Below are positions 42,142-50,017 of a DNA stretch of 64,000 nt, piece by piece (positions within the stretch are counted from its first letter, which is position 1; each line of letters starts with the position of its first letter). The notes beneath the pieces are model-generated. The model did not search any database, was not told where the DNA came from, and saw only the letters and a program-made list of their open reading frames with translations. Where the stretch lies: NCBI RefSeq assembly GCF_022539405.1, contig NZ_CP054394.1:1868501-1932500 (forward strand). The letters run 5' to 3'. Origin of the DNA: Natranaerofaba carboxydovora. GTDB lineage: Bacteria; Bacillota; Natranaerobiia; Natranaerobiales; Natranaerofabaceae. Made by a program: the position numbers and the translations under genes.

Positions 42142-43890
42142 CTATTTATTTTCATCCCAAACTTTATCTAAATCGCTATCACTAATATCAAACACGTTAT
42201 TATGTGGGGGTAGTTCTTCTTCTTTCATAAACTCAGGCAACCTATCATTGACTTCATTAAATCCTGCCAATCTATTAAACTCTCTTTCTTCTGAAATAAT
42301 ATCCATACCTATTTTGCTAACGTCTTCAGCAGTAAATGATGTACCATACAATCCATTAATTGTTTCCAATACCCCGATAAAACCATCTTCGATGTCCATG
42401 ATTGCAAAAGCTATAAACAAACAATAACCTGTACTATCCAAAAATGCAGTTGAAATTTGCAAGTTTTGCGAAAGCTCAACTTTTCCTTCAGTAGTAAGAG
42501 GGTCCAATTTGCCAGTCACACCAAATATTTCTGCTGCTATTGCATATCCGGCAGTATGGTCTGCCCCCATAGGGCTAGTGCTATAAGTAACCCCTATACC
42601 TTTAACTCCACGAGGGTCATAAGCAGGCATAGATTGTTTCTTTACGGTAGGTACTTTGTATTGACTAAACACTTGACCTGTGACTGATGCTCCACTACCT
42701 ATTATCCGTCCAAGAGGAGTTCCTTTTTCAATTTCCTCAAGTAACTTTATTGCTTTTTTTCCATCACCGAAAGGTATTACGTCTGCCTCCATGGCAACTC
42801 CTACTGCTGCGCCAGTTTCAATGGTATCAAGTCCTATATCATTACATAATCTTATTAACTCGGCAATATCATCTAGATTATCAATTTCACAATTAGCACC
42901 AAAGGCCCAATCAGATTCATATTCAATGCAAGAAACATGCTCTGAACCATCAGGTCTTGGATAGACATTTGAACAGCGAATTATACAACCGGGATGACAC
43001 CCATGTCCTGTCATACCTCCACCTCTTTTTTCAATTGCCTCAGCAATTGCCTCGCCACTTGTCTTTTCAGCTCCTTCAAAACGTCCTTTAGAGAAGTTTC
43101 TTACTGGTAGAGCTCCTACTTCACTCATAACATTTATTACAGCAGAAGTGCCATAAGCATTTAAAACTCCACCAGGCTTAGTAAGATCATGGTTCCTTAT
43201 AGCTTCAACTAATTTTTTTTGTCCTTGATTGAAAAGTTCTTTGTCCTGTATTTTAACACCGGGAGCATCAGTTTCGTCAACAATAATTGCTCTTAAGCCT
43301 TTACTTCCCATTACTGCACCTAAGCCACCTCTACCCGCATATCTGCTAGCTCTATTTTCAGGGTCGTTAAAACATATTCCGGCTGCACTTAGTCGCATTT
43401 CTCCTGCTGGTCCAACTCCTATAATACCAATGTATTCTCCATATTCAGATATCAAATGCTTATTTGTTTGTTCCATCCCTTTGCCTATAATTTCATTAGC
43501 AGATAATAGTTCAGCACTATCTTTATCTATTTTCAACTTATAAAATTTACTATCATCTTCTGGCATTCCTTCAATTATAATAGCCTTAATTCCAAGCCGG
43601 GCAATTTTTTGACTAGTGGGTGTACCTGCATTAGATTCCTTTATCCCGCCGGTCAATGGTGATTTCGCACCAACTGAAATTCTGCCTGAGCAAGGCGCTT
43701 TAGTCCCTGTCACCATTCCAGGCGAAAAGACTAATTTGTTCTTATCACCTAATGGATGACATTTCGGAGGAACTTCTTCGCAAACGATCTTTGAAGTTAA
43801 CCCTCTTCCTGCATCATAAATCAACTTTTCAGAAAGTTCTTCTTCTTTAACTGTTAAATCACTCATATTAACTCTTATTACTCTATTCAT
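42142..43890 (-). CDS. Aldehyde ferredoxin oxidoreductase
   Basis: A 582-residue tungsto/molybdo-enzyme. The N-terminal pterin-binding domain has GRGLTSKIV and KSPLTGGIKESNAG. The 4Fe-4S ligands are Cys in GHGCHPGCIIRCSN (about 285-294) and DSTGYCLF (about 475). AYDPRGVKGIGVTYSTSPMG and GADHTAGY are also typical. It oxidises aldehydes to acids with ferredoxin, or runs backward on activated acids. ATG at 43890 is eight bases after GGAGG; the 15-bp longer frame puts the SD in the gene. It is flanked by an alcohol dehydrogenase and MoaD in the operon. Confidence 0.93.
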   Translation of the reverse strand: MNRVIRVNMSDLTVKEEELSEKLIYDAGRGLTSKIVCEEVPPKCHPLGDKNKLVFSPGMVTGTKAPCSGRISVGAKSPLTGGIKESNAGTPTSQKIARLGIKAIIIEGMPEDDSKFYKLKIDKDSAELLSANEIIGKGMEQTNKHLISEYGEYIGIIGVGPAGEMRLSAAGICFNDPENRASRYAGRGGLGAVMGSKGLRAIIVDETDAPGVKIQDKELFNQGQKKLVEAIRNHDLTKPGGVLNAYGTSAVINVMSEVGALPVRNFSKGRFEGAEKTSGEAIAEAIEKRGGGMTGHGCHPGCIIRCSNVYPRPDGSEHVSCIEYESDWAFGANCEIDNLDDIAELIRLCNDIGLDTIETGAAVGVAMEADVIPFGDGKKAIKLLEEIEKGTPLGRIIGSGASVTGQVFSQYKVPTVKKQSMPAYDPRGVKGIGVTYSTSPMGADHTAGYAIAAEIFGVTGKLDPLTTEGKVELSQNLQISTAFLDSTGYCLFIAFAIMDIEDGFIGVLETINGLYGTSFTAEDVSKIGMDIISEEREFNRLAGFNEVNDRLPEFMKEEELPPHNNVFDISDSDLDKVWDENK

Positions 43891-43929
43891 TGTAAATACC
43901 TCCATTTTAAAATCTGCTTAAAAATTTAA

Positions 43930-45156
43930 TTAAAATGGTTCGCCAAATTTGCCTTCCCAAGTATTTTCCGCGATTGTTTCTGCATCTTCTTTCGAAACAG
44001 TCCTTTTGGTCCAAAATTGATAAACAGGAACTACCCATGGATTCGAGTGAAGCCAGTCAGCAACTACAGGCAAAGCATTTTTATCAGCATTTTCATAATC
44101 TTTTAAGGCATAAGAAAATCCGACGTCATTTATCAAAGTTGTCACTGATTCAATAGCTTTATATGCTGCTTCCCTTGGAGTTAAGCCTGCAATGTCCTCC
44201 CCCATAGCAACCGCTATATCAGCCATTTGTTCAGAGTTGTGAAGAACGTTATATTCCATTGTGGATGGTAAGGCAAGCCCACACGCCTGACCATGAGGCA
44301 TTTTATATATTGAACCCAAAACATGACCTAAGGCATGGTCTTCTCCTGCCCCTGCTATCTGAATTCCTGCTCCTCCAATAAAAGATGCGTAAGACATATT
44401 TATTCTAGCTTCTAAATCATCGGGATAAGCTACCGCTCTGCGCAAATATTTAGAAATCAATCTTATTCCTTGAAGTGATACTGCCCTGGTAAAAGGATTA
44501 GAAAGTGCTGTATAACTTGATCCAACACAATGCGCCAATGCGTCTAGACCTGTAGCAGCCGTAAGTTCACGAGGCATACTTACTGTCAACATTGGGTCGA
44601 CTATAGCTGCATCAGGAACAATATTGGGATCGGCAAAAAATGCCTTAGCATAATAATTTGAGCCTTCCATTTCTGTCGCTACTACTGAATATGCCGTAGT
44701 TTCTGCCCCTGTACCAGATGTAGTAGGAACGGCTACTATAGGAAGTCCTTTTTGAGGAAACGCTGCATTTGGTAGGTAGTCATTAACTTCACCACCTAAA
44801 GCTATTAGTTGGGCAATTACTTTAGCAGAGTCAATAACACTTCCTCCACCAAAAGCTACAACCGCTTCTGGCTTTGATTTACTTCCTTCAGAAGCACCTT
44901 TTTCCATAGATTCGCGAGTTGGTTCGGGTTCACAACCATCCCAAATTTCAAAATCTATATTTGCTTCTTCTAATGGATTAGTAACATTTTCAATCAATCC
45001 AGTATCTTCCATCCCTTTATCCGTAACCACAAGAACCTTATTTTTAACTCCTAATGATTTTACTACATCACCAGTCATACTTACTGTACCAACCCCAAAA
45101 TGCGTAACTCCAGCAATTTTCCAAGCAAACTGTTCTGTTAAATTAAGATAACTCAA
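43930..45156 (-). CDS. Iron-containing alcohol dehydrogenase
   Basis: A 408-residue group III dehydrogenase. NAD-binding GGGSVIDSAKVIAQL, then PTTSGTGAETTAYSVV. Metal ligands Asp and His lie in TGLDALAHCVGS and GEDHALGHVLGSIYKMPHGQ. It interconverts alcohols and aldehydes. TTG at 45156 is eight bases after AGGAGG. Between the CooC-like ATPase and AOR genes, it could feed aldehyde to AOR or take up aldehyde from it. Confidence 0.92.
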   Translation of the reverse strand: MSYLNLTEQFAWKIAGVTHFGVGTVSMTGDVVKSLGVKNKVLVVTDKGMEDTGLIENVTNPLEEANIDFEIWDGCEPEPTRESMEKGASEGSKSKPEAVVAFGGGSVIDSAKVIAQLIALGGEVNDYLPNAAFPQKGLPIVAVPTTSGTGAETTAYSVVATEMEGSNYYAKAFFADPNIVPDAAIVDPMLTVSMPRELTAATGLDALAHCVGSSYTALSNPFTRAVSLQGIRLISKYLRRAVAYPDDLEARINMSYASFIGGAGIQIAGAGEDHALGHVLGSIYKMPHGQACGLALPSTMEYNVLHNSEQMADIAVAMGEDIAGLTPREAAYKAIESVTTLINDVGFSYALKDYENADKNALPVVADWLHSNPWVVPVYQFWTKRTVSKEDAETIAENTWEGKFGEPF

Positions 45157-45181
45157 ATTAATAACCTCCTATGATTTAATT

Positions 45182-45961
45182 TTATATACGTTCTAACATT
45201 TTTTCTTTTATAATAGGCCAAACATTTGTAATAGTTTGATAAGCAGGGCTTTTATCTGAAAGCTCATTAATAGTTTGACCGCTCAAATTAACTATCTGAA
45301 GTTGAGGATCTAAAGGTATATTACCTAAATAATTATACCCACTTTTGTTTGCAAATTCTTCAACCATAGACAATGCTTCATCAGCAAACCTGTTTCCAAT
45401 AATAAATTTCGACGAATAGTTGTGGCTTAATTCTCTTGTTAAATTTTCTATCCGCCTTGCCGTTTCAAAACTCATACTACTAGGCTCAGCTACTACAATA
45501 AGTTGATCTGCATTAAAATCAGTTTTTCTACTAAAATGCTCTAGGCCAGCATCAAAATCTATTAAAACAAGATCGTAAAGTTTTACTGCACTATCTAGAA
45601 CACGCGATAAGACTGTATTTAAAAGACAGTAGCAACCTTCGCCCGTTGTCCTCCCCATCACTAAATAATCAAATCCGTCCCCATGCTCAATGGCTTCCTG
45701 CACCTCATCTTTTAAAAGTTCAGCCTTATCTTGTTTACCTTCCTCTAAAACCATTTTTTTCTTGTCTAGTATTTCGCCAACAGTCTGACTTACTTGTAAA
45801 CCCATAATATCGGGTATATTACTTGCAGGGTCAGCATCAACTAATAAAATCTCTTGAAACTCATTTTGCTTAAGAATATGTTTCATTAACAAGCCTACAA
45901 AAGAAGTCTTCCCAGCACCTCCTTTACCAGCCACTGAAACTACAAAAGGTGTGTGTCTCAT
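45182..45961 (-). CDS. CooC/MinD-like P-loop ATPase
   Basis: A 259-residue deviant Walker A ATPase, VSVAGKGGAGKTSFVGLLMK, with DADPASNIPDIMG and switch VLIDFDAGLEHFSRKTDFNA. This form is that of CooC, which loads nickel into CO dehydrogenase, and of other metal-centre maturases. No CO dehydrogenase gene is visible. In this operon it may mature the metal centre of AOR or the ferredoxin-type proteins. A Cys pair typical of CooC metal sites is not clear; GCYCLL at about 109-114 is the only candidate. ATG after GAGGGG. Confidence 0.85.
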   Translation of the reverse strand: MRHTPFVVSVAGKGGAGKTSFVGLLMKHILKQNEFQEILLVDADPASNIPDIMGLQVSQTVGEILDKKKMVLEEGKQDKAELLKDEVQEAIEHGDGFDYLVMGRTTGEGCYCLLNTVLSRVLDSAVKLYDLVLIDFDAGLEHFSRKTDFNADQLIVVAEPSSMSFETARRIENLTRELSHNYSSKFIIGNRFADEALSMVEEFANKSGYNYLGNIPLDPQLQIVNLSGQTINELSDKSPAYQTITNVWPIIKEKMLERI

Positions 45962-45977
45962 TGTTTCCCCTCCAAAC

Positions 45978-46643
45978 TCAAACTATATCTTCCATTCGTA
46001 ACACGTAATTTTCAAATAGTACTCGTTCACAAAGAACTAACTGGGAACGTTTATCATGTATATCTTGATATTCGGATGGCAATATTTCTCGAAAATATCC
46101 GTTTCTAGGATAAAACAACAGAATACCAATTCCAGCATAAAAACATTCCTGAACGAAATCGTTATCCACTTCGTAGCTCAGTATTAAATATGATCTATTG
46201 CAGGTTTGACGAGTCTTTTTTAAAGTTTTAAGTGAAGTTATAGGCTCCTTATCTCCTGAAAGTGCCAGAAAAACTTCTCTTGCTGGAATGTTATAATCTT
46301 TTAGCCGCCAATAAACTACGTCTTCTGCTTCAATATGTTTTTCTACCCAACCTTTTCCTTCGCATTCCATGAGTACCCCCTTTGAAAAGGCAGGCTCCCC
46401 GCCTACAGCCTCAATTATATCTTCAGTTAAAACCCACTTATCTGTAGATAAAAGGTGTAAAACACCCGCAGGGGCAGGTCCTTTTTTTGACCTAGCCTTT
46501 ATTTCTTTAAGTATAGGTTTCATCCCCACTACATCAATTTCAACGTCAAAACCTGCGGGCATTTCCATATTAGTTACAGTGTAGAAACCTGAAGCAGAAA
46601 AAAATGCTGCAGTTGACATCGTAAGGATTTTCCTGCTTAACAT
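45978..46643 (-). CDS. Unknown protein of the aldehyde oxidoreductase operon
   Basis: A 221-residue protein that I do not recognise. The first 25 residues are mildly hydrophobic (TMSTAAFFSASGFYTVTNM). The middle, ARSKKGPAPAGVLHLLSTDK and DIIEAVGGEPAFSKGV, looks like a winged-helix or small alpha/beta domain, and the C-terminal half is rich in Tyr, Glu and Arg. Two Cys at about 93 and 147 are isolated. Its ATG directly abuts the stop of the ferredoxin gene upstream, so it is translated with it. A maturation or subunit role for the redox cluster is an inference from context only. Confidence 0.6.
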   Translation of the reverse strand: MLSRKILTMSTAAFFSASGFYTVTNMEMPAGFDVEIDVVGMKPILKEIKARSKKGPAPAGVLHLLSTDKWVLTEDIIEAVGGEPAFSKGVLMECEGKGWVEKHIEAEDVVYWRLKDYNIPAREVFLALSGDKEPITSLKTLKKTRQTCNRSYLILSYEVDNDFVQECFYAGIGILLFYPRNGYFREILPSEYQDIHDKRSQLVLCERVLFENYVLRMEDIV

Positions 46644-47024
46644 TTAACTTTCGCTCTCTTTGCCCCGAGTCGTTATTTTTGTGCCATCTTTTAATGTATA
46701 ACAAAAGATTATATCCGATCTCTGGACTCTAGCAGCAGGTTCGCGGGACTCTGGCATCTCTAGTCTTAATGCATCATTAGGGCAGGCTTCTACACATTTA
46801 TTACATCCCCAACAATTAGTCATAAAGCCCGTAACTATTTTCCAATCAATATCCTCGTATTTTTGCGGTTTACCACGCTCAGGAGTCTCAGTGTTCATCC
46901 AAGCAATACATAGACACCCCACTCTATTACTGGTTTCTACACACTTAAGACAGTGGTAAGCGTTACCACATTTTTCTTTATCATAAATAAGTTTTGGCCT
47001 GGGAGTGTGATATTCATAAGCCAT
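46644..47024 (-). CDS. Ferredoxin-type 4Fe-4S protein
   Basis: A 126-residue protein. It has YHTPRPKLIYDKEKCGNAYH then CLKCVETSNRVGCLC, and a classical CWGCNKCVEACPNDALRL at about 88-105. The two Cys groups can hold two 4Fe-4S clusters, one with the usual CxxCxxCxxxCP layout. ATG at 47024 follows AAAGGGG; the longer frame has no SD. It probably carries electrons to or from AOR. Confidence 0.88.
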   Translation of the reverse strand: MAYEYHTPRPKLIYDKEKCGNAYHCLKCVETSNRVGCLCIAWMNTETPERGKPQKYEDIDWKIVTGFMTNCWGCNKCVEACPNDALRLEMPESREPAARVQRSDIIFCYTLKDGTKITTRGKESES

Positions 47025-47085
47025 TAAAATAATCCCCTTTCCTTTGATTTCAAAATATTTATATAATAAAAATGTACTCACATTT

Positions 47086-47925
47086 TTACCAGTTATCAAC
47101 TAATGAAGGAATTGAGAGGCGCTCAAAAAATTCAACCGCACCATGAGGGCAGAAGTTTCGACAGTTACCACAGCCAAAACAGTCTTCTATTGCAACAAAT
47201 ACACATTCATGAGTAGGACTGTATCTTAAAGCACCAAAGTGACACTTAGAAAGACACTTTACGGTACTATTCCCGCAGCCTTGTTGGCATTTTTCTTTAT
47301 TTATTTTAGCAACATATTCTCCTTTTCTCATACCATTCATCGCACCGTAAACTTGTCGTGCCCTAACTCCCATACAGTCGGGATATCCGCAAGTACAAAT
47401 TGCAAGTACCGGAATGCCATCGGGATGGACTCCTCCATGCCAGATAGAATGAACATAGCCCTTTTTAGACATTTCACGAATATGCTTTTTAGTTTCTTCG
47501 GTTTCCAACAGTTCATGTTCCTTTTCCCACGGCCTTGCTTCAGAAGCCCCTTCAGAAACTGGTGCTGGATACAGACAAACATTCATATCCTTTTGCCCAA
47601 AATATTTTCGACAAGCACAGTGCATTCTTAAAAAAGGCTTATGAGAAAGGTCTACAACTTTCAGTGCATCCTCTACCGGAACCACCTGTCCTCCATGATT
47701 AAGCTGATTTTCCAGTACCTCGTTAACCTTATCCGGATAGTTGAGGTCTGGACAGACTTCATCCGCATTAGCAGCAATACTTAACTCAAAAGTGTTTTTT
47801 CCTTCACCTGCAAGATCAAGCACTGCAGAGGCATGAGGCTCCTCATCTAATACATCTTTACTGTAGTTCTTAGGATTTAAATACCACTTAGTTCCATCGC
47901 CATACTCAACACAGTATCGGCACAT
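47086..47925 (-). CDS. Cys-rich iron-sulfur protein of the aldehyde oxidoreductase operon
   Basis: A 279-residue protein. It begins MCRYCVEYGDGTKWYLNP, has a middle Cys group (MHCACRKYFGQ, NVCLYP, ICTCGYPDCMG) and a C-terminal two-cluster ferredoxin domain (KCQQGCGNSTVKCLSKCHF and DCFGCGNCRNFCPHGA). That gives at least three possible metal centres. No flavin or transhydrogenase motif is visible. It is second in the operon after the acyl-CoA ligase. A redox hub between AOR and an unknown donor or acceptor is likely. ATG follows AGGAGG. Confidence 0.82.
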   Translation of the reverse strand: MCRYCVEYGDGTKWYLNPKNYSKDVLDEEPHASAVLDLAGEGKNTFELSIAANADEVCPDLNYPDKVNEVLENQLNHGGQVVPVEDALKVVDLSHKPFLRMHCACRKYFGQKDMNVCLYPAPVSEGASEARPWEKEHELLETEETKKHIREMSKKGYVHSIWHGGVHPDGIPVLAICTCGYPDCMGVRARQVYGAMNGMRKGEYVAKINKEKCQQGCGNSTVKCLSKCHFGALRYSPTHECVFVAIEDCFGCGNCRNFCPHGAVEFFERLSIPSLVDNW

Positions 47926-48002
47926 AAATTAATTCCTCCTATTCTTAATTTGATTATTTTAAAGTAACAAGTTATTACTTGCTACTTTACAACTTGATAA
48001 GT

Positions 48003-49532
48003 TTAAGAAGATAACTCTCTTCTCATTATCTTACCTGTGCTTGTCTTTGGAACATCGTCTACAAATGCAACAGATCTAGGAATTTTATAAGGTGCTAAAT
48101 ATTCACGACAATACGAAATTACTTCATCTTCTTCCATTTTTTCTCCCTGCTTTAGAACTATAAAAGCTTTTGGCAGCTCACCTTTTAATTCATCAGTCAT
48201 TTTCCCAATAGCAGCTATTGCAACTTTAGGATGCTGACTTAATACTCTCTCAATCTCAGAAGGGTAAATATTATATCCTCCAGCTATAATCATATCTTTT
48301 TTTCTATCTACAATAAAAATATAACCTTCTTCATCAATGTAACCAACATCTCCGGTATGAAGCCACCCATCTTGATTTATAGTTTCACTAGTAGCTTTAT
48401 TATTGCCCCAATACTCTTTCATGAGAATTGGACCTTTTATCATAAGTTCTCCAACTTCGCCACTAGAAAGAGTTTTCTGAGGGTTTTCAGCTGATACGAT
48501 TTTACATTCACAATAAGGAAGAGGTATGCCTATAGAACCATGTTTATTATAGCCGTAGAGAGGATGAGTTGTACCAAGACCAGATATTTCAGTCATCCCC
48601 CATAATTCTAAAAGGGGACAATCAAATTTTTCTTCAACTTCTTTAGCTTTACTTTCGCCCATTATCTGACCACCCACTGTACATTTTTCTAATGAGCTAA
48701 CATCATATTTATTAAACTCAGGATAGTTTAATAAATATAAATACATAGTGGGCACCCCTTCAAACATAGTAGCTTTATGTTTTTCAATATTCTCTAAAGC
48801 TCTTCTTTCTTCAAAACGATCTAACAATACTAATGTTCCTCCAACCATAAATGTACTGTTCATAACTACATTTCCATATACATGTGCCGTTGGTAAAGCA
48901 CTCACTATACAGTCATGTTCTGTACGAACATGCATATTAGCTGTCATAGCAGAATTTAAAATAACACCTTTATGTGTTAAAGATGCGCCTTTAGGATGTC
49001 CGGTAGTCCCAGAAGTATAGCAAATAGTTGAAATATCTTCAGGGGCTATTTCCTCATATTGAAAATTTACATCTCCTTCTTCAAGAAGTTTGCTAAATGA
49101 CAAAACATCACTATAAGAAGGATTGCCAGTAGATATAATTATCTCAACACTCCTGAACTGATTTTTAACGTTTAAAATCGACTCTTCTTTTTCCTCAGAA
49201 ATAATCAAAACCTTTGCCTGATTATCATTTACTACAAATGCTACTTCTTCAGGTGTTAACATTACATTTATAGGATTAATAATAGCCCCAATTTTTGCAG
49301 CAGCATAGTAAGATATAATCCATTCAACACTATTTCCAAAGTAAATAGATACCCTATCACCTTTACTAATCCCTAAATCGACCAATTTGCTAGCCATACT
49401 ATTAGATAACCGATCCAAGTCATTATAAGTATAAGCGGAATTATTAATGTAAAGAGCTGTTTTGTTTTCAAAATATTCAGAAGATTTAGGTAGTATTTCA
49501 GCTAGAGTTTTTACTGACTGTACTTTGTACAC
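48003..49532 (-). CDS. Acyl-CoA ligase (AMP-binding)
   Basis: A 509-residue member of the acyl-adenylate family. Motifs: STICYTSGTTGHPKGA (A3), LWGMTEISG (A5), GWLHTGDVGYID (A7), VDRKKDMIIAGGYNIYPSEI (A8) and the catalytic Lys in KTSTGKIMRREL (A10). It activates a medium, long or aromatic carboxylic acid with ATP and CoA. As first gene of the AOR operon it would pull the acid formed by AOR toward the CoA ester. GTG at 49532 is seven bases after GGGAGG. Confidence 0.92.
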   Translation of the reverse strand: MYKVQSVKTLAEILPKSSEYFENKTALYINNSAYTYNDLDRLSNSMASKLVDLGISKGDRVSIYFGNSVEWIISYYAAAKIGAIINPINVMLTPEEVAFVVNDNQAKVLIISEEKEESILNVKNQFRSVEIIISTGNPSYSDVLSFSKLLEEGDVNFQYEEIAPEDISTICYTSGTTGHPKGASLTHKGVILNSAMTANMHVRTEHDCIVSALPTAHVYGNVVMNSTFMVGGTLVLLDRFEERRALENIEKHKATMFEGVPTMYLYLLNYPEFNKYDVSSLEKCTVGGQIMGESKAKEVEEKFDCPLLELWGMTEISGLGTTHPLYGYNKHGSIGIPLPYCECKIVSAENPQKTLSSGEVGELMIKGPILMKEYWGNNKATSETINQDGWLHTGDVGYIDEEGYIFIVDRKKDMIIAGGYNIYPSEIERVLSQHPKVAIAAIGKMTDELKGELPKAFIVLKQGEKMEEDEVISYCREYLAPYKIPRSVAFVDDVPKTSTGKIMRRELSS

Positions 49533-49612
49533 ATTTATACCTCCCAATTACAATTTGTTATATCTGGTGTATGTTATATCTATGATAGGTATAAAAATAT
49601 AATAACTGTTTT

Positions 49613-49795
49613 TTGAATTTTTATTGGAAAAAATTTTTGCTTGTATACTTCAAGGAAAGTAGGGATCACGGATTATTTGAAGCAAGAAATTTGTATCCAG
49701 AGGAGAGTGGGTATTTATTGATAGACGGAATACCTTGGCAGTATGCGGCAGCTGAAAGGATGCCAAATTATATCAACTATACTGGTCTCCGTTGA
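49613..49795 (+). CDS. Short ORF, possibly a gene fragment
   Basis: A 60-residue frame without a clear SD. The C-terminal part (EESGYLLIDGIPWQYAAAER) has protein-like composition and differs from random AT-rich reading, but the start is poor and no family is recognised. It could be a fragment of a larger lost gene. Low confidence. Confidence 0.2.
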   Translation: MNFYWKKFLLVYFKESRDHGLFEARNLYPEESGYLLIDGIPWQYAAAERMPNYINYTGLR

Positions 49796-49921
49796 TAACT
49801 TTTCAAATAAACATATAACCCTCTACTAAAGCCTTTATAATAGAATTTGTTGACTGTTGAGTAAAAAGTGAATGTAAAAGTAGAAGGTTATACAAACAAC
49901 AATAAAAGCCAAGGAAGTCCC

Positions 49922-49947
49922 GGCAGCACTCATTTAAGAGTGCTGCC
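49922..49947. other. GC-rich perfect hairpin downstream of the GHKL ATPase gene
   Basis: GGCAGCACTC (49922-49931), loop ATTTAA, GAGTGCTGCC (49938-49947). It has no T run on either side. It lies 70 bases beyond the stop of the leftward gene at 50018 and may protect the mRNA end. Confidence 0.6.
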
Positions 49948-50017
49948 AAATAAACTTTCGCCAGTTAGAACTTACAGCATTTTTGCCTACTTAACAAAGC
50001 TATTAAAATGTTCAGCA

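Noticed and set aside
45182-45961. CO dehydrogenase operon from the CooC-like gene
   Set aside because: No CooS/AcsA-type catalytic subunit is present; the neighbours are AOR and alcohol dehydrogenase genes.
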